Below, one piece after another: positions 58,605 through 64,000 of a stretch of 64,000 nucleotides of DNA. The stretch's first letter is position 1; each line of letters begins with the position of its first letter. The stretch comes from Eutreptiella sp. 'Long Island Sound 2002'. Its lineage: Eukaryota > Euglenozoa > Euglenophyceae > Eutreptiales > Eutreptiaceae. The notes under the pieces are model-generated. The model was not told the DNA's origin and did not search any database. It saw nothing but the letters and a program-made list of their open reading frames with translations. The stretch spans positions 17,806,329 through 17,870,328 of the forward strand of contig OZ038386.1 of assembly GCA_964036045.1 (NCBI GenBank), in the 5' to 3' direction. A program made the translations under genes and the position numbers.

Positions 58605-58667
58605 TGCCCTGCAAAATAAAAATCACCAAACCATGTGTACCAGCGGCAGCCCAGATCCCCACCCCCC

Positions 58668-58865
58668 CCCCTTCCCCCTCCGCCCCTTTGCGCAAGCACG
58701 GCCCCAGTCCCAAGAAAACGGCGATAACAACGGGTCACTGTGCTTGGACAAGGCCGTGCTCAAGCATGGACATGAAGCGGTGCGTGTTGGCTACGGCACG
58801 GCACCCAATCACGTCAAAAGCATTCCACATTACATTCCACAGTACAACGCTGTGATGCGCAGAAG
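58668..58865. repeat. Block shared upstream of two genes, copy 2
   Basis: Homologous to 54,530-54,715. Here it ends about 65 bp before the SET gene start. Inverted CAAGCACGGCC and GGCCGTGCTCAAG flank about 60 bp. Confidence 0.75.
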
Positions 58866-58989
58866 TAGGTCATAGATGACATGCTTCAGCCCCCCTTCCC
58901 TTGTCTTCCCACACACAATAGGCTCACATCGTTGTAGCCTCAAAATCCGGACCACAAAAATTGGCGGTCCCCATGGCGGAAGGAAATCA

Positions 58990-59090
58990 TATTAAGGAGC
59001 TATAGTCCGTGAAAAATGTAAGTCGTGTACAAAAAAATCGTCTCGTTGTGCAATTTTTTTTTGCGGCAAGTCGTGTAAATTATAAAGAAA
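58990..59090 (+). repeat. T-rich repeat (GCGGNAAGTCGTGTAA), copy 1
   Basis: GTAAGTCGTGTAC, TCGTTGTGCAATTTTT and GCGGCAAGTCGTGTAA. Related stretches lie at 59,870-60,055 (same strand) and 62,104-62,220 (opposite strand). Confidence 0.7.
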
Positions 59091-59404
59091 ATTGAAAATT
59101 GAAAAGAAATGCAACTTTTGCAATACATGCGCAATATGTACAGCTGCCGGTTCCGTACGGCACCCCATAGCGACCTTAACGATGGGACGCCGAGTCCACA
59201 AAGCACATAGTACTCTGTGTGGCCACCAATTAGTTGGGACTCGGCCAATATAACATAGTTTCAAATGGTGTATGTCATAGGCACTAGACACATAATCAGG
59301 CCCAAGAAAAGAGTCCTGACAGGGCCATGGCCAACATCCAGTGTGCCAGCACTGGGAACAAAATCGGGCTCAAGAAAAAGAGTCCTAATAGGGCCAAGGG
59401 GGGC

Positions 59405-59830
59405 TCGGGGGCCCAAAAGAGGGCGGAAATGCTACGTCACCCCTGCATTCTCGGGGATCCCCAAACAAAGGGGGACAAAATCAGAAGTGGCTGCCTCACC
59501 CCTGCCTTCTCGGGGGCCCAAAAGAGGGCGGAAATGCTACGTCACCCCTGCATTCTCAGGGATCCCCTCACCCCTGCCTTCTCGGGGGCCCAAAAGAGGG
59601 CGGAAATGCTACGTCACCCCTGCCTTCTCGGGGGCCCAAAAGAGGGCGGAAATGCTACGTCACCCTTGCATTCTCGGGGGTCCCCAAACAAAGGGGGACA
59701 AAATCAGAAGTGGGTACCTGGCCGCTACCTTCTCGGGGGCCCAAAAGAGGGCGGAAGTGCGACGTCAGCCGTGCATTCTTGGGGGTCCCCAACGCCAAGC
59801 GCGGGGACAAAATCAGAAGCAGCCCACAGG
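59405..59830 (+). repeat. Tandem array of the 85-bp family, shorter periods
   Basis: The CTGC(A/C)TTCTC core occurs at about 59443, 59502, 59548, 59574, 59620, 59666, 59726 and 59771, mostly 46 or 59 bp apart. Units carry GGGGGCCCAAAAGAGGGCGG and GCTACGTCACCCC. Confidence 0.92.
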
Positions 59831-59869
59831 TGGGCACATCGCCTACAGGCATGCATTTTCAGTAAAATT

Positions 59870-60055
59870 GGTAATTTTTTCTTTGCGGTAAGGCCGTGTA
59901 ATTTTTTTGTGGTAAACGTGTGTAGGAAAAATCGTCACATCGTGTAATTTTTTTCTTTTTGCGGTAAGTCGTGTAATTTGTTGTTGTTTTTTTGCGTTAC
60001 ATGCATGTAACAAAAAAATTGTCAAGTCGTGTAATTTTTTTTGCCTTACTGCGTG
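59870..60055 (+). repeat. T-rich repeat (GCGGTAAGTCGTGTAA), copies 2-5
   Basis: Several units of TTTGCGGTAAG(T/G)C(G/C)GTGTAATTTTT. Followed by dense poly(G) tracts to 60,300. Confidence 0.75.
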
Positions 60056-60625
60056 CGACAGGCATGGGGGGGGGGGGGCGTAGCATCGGGCCATACGCCG
60101 ACTCCTTCCCACTCTCGGACCACTTTGAGGGCGGGGGGGGGGGCCTGGGTCTTGGGGGGGGGGAGGGGGTTGCCAAGAAGGGGGGGGGGGGGCAGGCTTC
60201 ATACCCTGACAAACATGGCATAAGATGACCGGGTCATCGCGCTAATCACTTCGAAGCATGTATGTTGGAGAAAATTTTTTGAAACAAGGGGGGGGGGGGG
60301 ATGGTAGGTGGTACTTTTGTTTAAGGGCATAGCACCCCCGAGTCCATTCCCAGCCACTATTGCTAGTGGCGCCCCACCCGGGCCGAACCATGCTTGTTTT
60401 TAGGGCAGAGTTGAGGTATGTTCCGAAACCCGTTGGAGGAGCAAGGGGGGGAGAGGGCTGTTTGCACCGTGCGCACTACGCCTTTCCCAAAAAAAAACGC
60501 TCTCTCCGTGCACTACGTGCCCACAACGAGCGCACGTACACCAGTGGCACATCGTGTGCAAGAACGCATCGCGTGCCCTTCGTGGGGTGCTCCTCCTCGG
60601 GGTCCCAAAACATGGGTGATGGATC
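60056..60625. other. Poly(G)-dense stretch, no gene seen
   Basis: At least six G runs of nine or more between 60,065 and 60,300; short ORFs only. Confidence 0.6.
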
Positions 60626-60910
60626 CTGCATTCTCGGGGGTCCCCAAAGTCAAGGGGGACAAAATCAGAATTGGCAGGGCCCACAAGTGGGCGGAAATGC
60701 TACATCACCCCTGCATTCTCGGGGGTCCCCAAAGTCAAGAGGAACAAAATCAGAATTGGTGGAGCCCACAAGTGGGCGGAAATGCTACATCACCCCTGCA
60801 TTCTCGGGGTCCCCAAAGTCAAGGGGGGACAAAACCAGAATTGGCGGGGCCCACAAGTGGGCAGAAATGCTACATCACCCCTGCATTCTCGGGGATCCCC
60901 AACAAAGAGG
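60626..60910 (+). repeat. 85-bp tandem array, ~3.3 units
   Basis: CTGCATTCTC starts at 60626, 60711, 60796 and 60881, an exact 85-bp period. Each unit has the GCCCAC-AA-GTGGGC palindrome, GCTACATCACCCC and a TCGGGG(G/A)TCCCC near-palindrome. Confidence 0.95.
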
Positions 60911-60977
60911 ACAAAGTCAAAGCACAAAAACAAAAAAGCAAAAAAAACAAAACAAAAATTTCCCGCAGACTGACCCC

Positions 60978-61045
60978 AGTGGGTTTTGAACCCAAGACCT
61001 TCCAGTTGCAGAGGCATTGCTTTACCCACTAGGGTATGGACCACC
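60978..61045 (-). repeat. tRNA-like element, probable SINE head
   Basis: On the minus strand TACCCTAGTGGGTAAAGC (A-box region) is followed, about 35 bp on, by TTGGGTTCAAAACCC (B box). The anticodon arm pairs poorly. Next to it, TTGGTTTTCATCCACTA is repeated twice (61,088-61,127). Confidence 0.6.
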
Positions 61046-61208
61046 TCTGACATACCTCTGCACAGGGGTGGTATTCATATTTGGTCCAATTTGGTTTTCA
61101 TCCACTAATTTGGTTTTCATCCACTATTGGGTTCTCCTAAAAAAACTGAGTATTTTGAGTATAGACACATGGGGTGAAAAAATGGGTCTACTAAGGGGGA
61201 ATGTTTGC

Positions 61209-61335
61209 CCGGCGCGCGCCCGGCGCGCTACTTTTGGACTATGTTCCCCCCGAAGAGCCCCCAAGCACACCCCTTGGAAACGCCCTTAGAATTAGGTGAC
61301 CCAAACTGCCCCAGCTCAAGAAAGTTGCAAAGGGT
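61209..61335 (+). repeat. Dispersed repeat with CG-rich palindromic start
   Basis: Begins GCCCGGCGCGCGCCCGGCG, then the 100-bp block also found at 8,906-9,012. The same CG-rich start recurs at 61,938 on the other side of the transposase fragment. Confidence 0.82.
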
Positions 61336-61610
61336 ACACAGTACCATCTCGCTCCTTTAAGGGCGATCTTGGTCAACACCTTAGCAAGTTGGGAGAATGG
61401 GGGGTTAGGATAGCACAACCGCATCGATCTCCAGTAGAAGCGATAGGCGTTATTGAGGTATTGCGAACAGTAGAGCTGCATCATAACATTGGTCCCACAA
61501 GTGTGGGTGTCAATACATTCAGTACAATAGTGCTCCTTACACTCATCACCAACTGCGACGGTGGAGCGATCTGGCAACACAACACACACACTTCTGCCTC
61601 ATCCTCTGCG

Positions 61611-61922
61611 TCATCTTGCGTGCCACAACCGAGCAAACAGCTGCTCAACGCGTGCCCTATACCACCCGTGCACGTCATTGTAACATTGTTGGCGGGATGT
61701 CAAAGTGCCATTCTTTCTTCCAATGAATGGCACAATGACATGAATCCGGCCCTTACGAGCACCATCATGGCCCCCAACTTCGAAATCAAAGAAATAACCT
61801 CGGGTACGAGAAGGTCCATACCCATCCCAAATCAAAACATCTGCTGATGTCCCGGGGGCCAAGGGGCAAATCCATATAACGTTGCCCAACATATCAACGG
61901 CAACAGTCCACCGGTAGGGCAC
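61611..61922 (-). pseudogene. DDE transposase fragment (PIF/Harbinger-like, DDE_Tnp_4)
   Basis: 104 codons matching the second half of a DDE endonuclease of the Harbinger or IS5 type: YRWTVAVDMLGNVIWI, then LAPGTSADVLIWD with the second catalytic Asp in the PGSxxD-type box, HVIVPFIGRKNGTLT, and YNDVHGWYRARVEQLFARLW with the final catalytic Glu. The part with the first Asp and the DNA-binding helper ORF are absent. The frame opens at 61,922 just inside a CG-rich direct repeat and stops at 61,611. A cut-and-paste transposase in life; here a fragment. Confidence 0.75.
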
Positions 61923-62103
61923 AGGTCACAAAAGATGCCCGGCGCGCGCCCGGCGTGCTATCGTTCCCCCTAAGTCAAGCAAAATTTCCTCAGGGCGCCT
62001 TTGGTGCCCATGGTCCGGCACTTCCGGGCCAAAACCCTGCAGGGAGGGGGGGGGGGGGTCGGCGTAAAGGGTCCGGTCCCGGCGCCCCCCCCCCCGTGGC
62101 GAC

Positions 62104-62220
62104 AGGCTTACACGACTTACCGCAAAGAGAAAAATACACAACTAGACAATGTTTTTTGCTACGCGCATTTACCGCAAAAAAAAATTACACAAATTACAAC
62201 ATACACTATAGTCCCCATGG
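62104..62220 (-). repeat. T-rich repeat, inverted copies
   Basis: Plus strand reads TTACACGACTTACCGCAAAG, GCGCATTTACCGCAAAAAA and ATTACACAAATTAC, the reverse of the 59-kb stretches. It is followed by CTATAGTCCCCATGGCGG; CTATAGTCC and CCCCATGGCGG also occur near 59,001 and 58,970. Confidence 0.7.
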
Positions 62221-64000
62221 CGGTTACAGAGGCAGACAAGGCCGGGCTTGCGCTTGAAAGGGGGGTTTGCTCCAAGCATATGTGAGAAGAGAGGAGGCCA
62301 TCACGTCAGGTTTTAAAGAAACCAGCATGATCGTGATCTCATACTAGACTCAATTAGTTCGACTTCAACCAGTACCAAATGTTGCCTTGAGTTCGCCACT
62401 TGCTCGTGGCTATCGAATGTTTCTTGCTCCGGTTGAGCTCAAGGATAGGGCACGCCCCGGTAGGCCCAACCCACCTCCCTGCCAGAATGTAAACCATCAG
62501 CGCCAGAAAACTATACGACCACCACCCGTGTGCGGGCAATTTCTACCTCGAATGCATGGATGAATGTAGGTGGCCGGAATTTCAGCCAAACATGCTATGT
62601 GTAAATTATGGATTGCAATCATGGCCAAAATTTCGGCCACATCAGTCAAAAAATAGGGATCGTAGAACAAGAAAAGTAAAAAGCCAACAGAAATTTCAGC
62701 CAGCTCTCCAAAAATCGCAAAAAAAAAAGCATGCCTATTTGACATAAATCCAAACCAAAGCAGAATCCAACAACTTGTGAAAATCATAAAATATAACACC
62801 CTAAATGAGAGTCTCTGTTCAAGGGACAACATTGTTGACCAAATAAGGGATTTCCGGACAAGTATTGTGTCGACACAAGATAGATTTGCAACAATGCACA
62901 CTCAAAACAAACAACCAACTTAAGTCCAAAACACGCATCATGCCCCTAAGGGGGCACCCAGCTTGTGACACCTAAGTCGTACAGCACACCCTTCGCATCC
63001 GTGTACATGTGTTGTGTCGCACTATGCGGGGCTTGCAAACTACTGTTGTGCAGTTGGTGCCGGTGTATGTTATCTTTATGTTGGTTGCTTATCACGGTGT
63101 TGTTTGCTGTTTTGCAGGTGAGGCCCGGGAGTATGCATGCCCTGCATCGTGTTCTTTAGCAAATAAGCATACTAGAATACCTTTGCCGTTGTGCGGAGGT
63201 GGTACCCTGCGAGGTCCTCCATGTGGTTGTATAGGGAAGTGCACCACGGGTTCAAGCTTGTAAGTAGGCGTGGTCTTTTAGCGGACCCCTTTGCACTTGG
63301 TGTTTGCTTGAGTATGGTTGAGGTGATCCACTCTATTGCTTCAGTGTTGTTTGCTTGCCACGCCTCCTGCAACCAAGTATTGGCGTCAATTTTTAGGCTG
63401 CTCAGTCAAACTTTCTCTTTTGCGCTTTCAGGTTGCCCCTTGGAATGCTCCTACCTAACCCTTGAGATTTCTCGCAGTCTCTCGTGGTGGGCTATGTGCT
63501 GTAATGCACCACAACAGTAAGGGTGGTTTTTCCGGTGGTGGTTTGGACAGCTTCTGCCTCAACCCCTGTATGCCTTGAATTGCACGGAACTAGAAGAGGC
63601 ACACTGTTGCACGGACCTTGTAGTGTTCCTATTGTGGGAAAGCCTCCATCAGTGAGTGGGGGATGAGTAGCCTTGTGCAAACCCAATTTTGTGGTTGGAC
63701 GTTGTGTGCAACCATCGCTGAGCTCATTAGGTCCCGTCATTCCACCACTATATCCACTTGGTCCAAAAACCTGATGAGGTTGGGCAGAATGCCAAACACA
63801 TTTGTACGCATACCCCATAGCGTTGGCTGTAAGACGTGCACAATGTTGGGAGGTGTTCCCATGGCCCCCATGCCCCACCACCTCACTTGGCCCCAAAGCC
63901 ACCGGATCAAGGCTGTTTGGCTGTAGTGTTTGAGGGGGAATGCAACTCACCAGGTGTACCTTTGCCGTTTGTTTTTGTCTTTGTGACTACATGATCCACA
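62221..64000. other. No recognised gene
   Basis: Short ORFs on both strands. The minus-strand ORF at 63,172-63,372 (EAIEWITSTILKQ) has protein-like composition but no known motif. Confidence 0.45.

Overview
The window is nuclear DNA of a eukaryote, most likely a unicellular alga or other protist; I cannot name the lineage from sequence alone. The evidence is several non-LTR retrotransposons with AP-type endonuclease, reverse transcriptase and RNase H, cut-and-paste DNA transposon remains, long (TG)n microsatellites, minisatellites, tRNA-like SINE heads, and widely spaced single-exon genes with eukaryotic features such as a SET domain, ankyrin repeats and a peroxisomal SKL tail. I see no operons, Shine-Dalgarno organisation or CRISPR.

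Layout. 1-7.3 kb: a degenerate minus-strand LINE (family A, copy 1) running off the left edge, interrupted by a 3,017-bp DNA transposon at 1772-4788 with terminal inverted repeats and an 8-bp target duplication. 7.3-20 kb: gene-poor DNA with dispersed repeats, a large inverted repeat (12.3-14.66 kb) and a very GC-rich island (15.2-16.4 kb). 19.85-22.24 kb: a rearranged family B LINE inside a (TG)n tract. 22-27.6 kb: nothing recognised. 27.6-29.3 kb: an ankyrin-repeat gene. 30.8-31.6 kb: a Cys-rich ORF. 33.2 kb: a tRNA-Arg-like SINE head. 34.2-40.7 kb: family A LINE copy 2, nearly full length but broken and carrying a small internal inversion. 43.9-48.4 kb: two family B LINEs back to back, each bounded by (TG)n. 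48.5-49.8 kb: an ORF with two in-frame TAG codons. 53.1-54.1 kb: a peroxisomal-type epoxide hydrolase. 57.0-58.6 kb: a SET-domain protein. 59-62.2 kb: repeat arrays, a second tRNA-like element and a DDE transposase fragment.

Only three genes look intact and host-like: the ankyrin protein, the epoxide hydrolase and the SET protein, all single-exon and on the minus strand. Most of the rest is mobile-element history. The most interesting signal is family B: all three copies begin and end in (TG)n with the same strand polarity, which suggests a LINE that inserts into TG microsatellites. The nested DNA transposon is also unusually well proven, because the second family A LINE preserves the empty target site.
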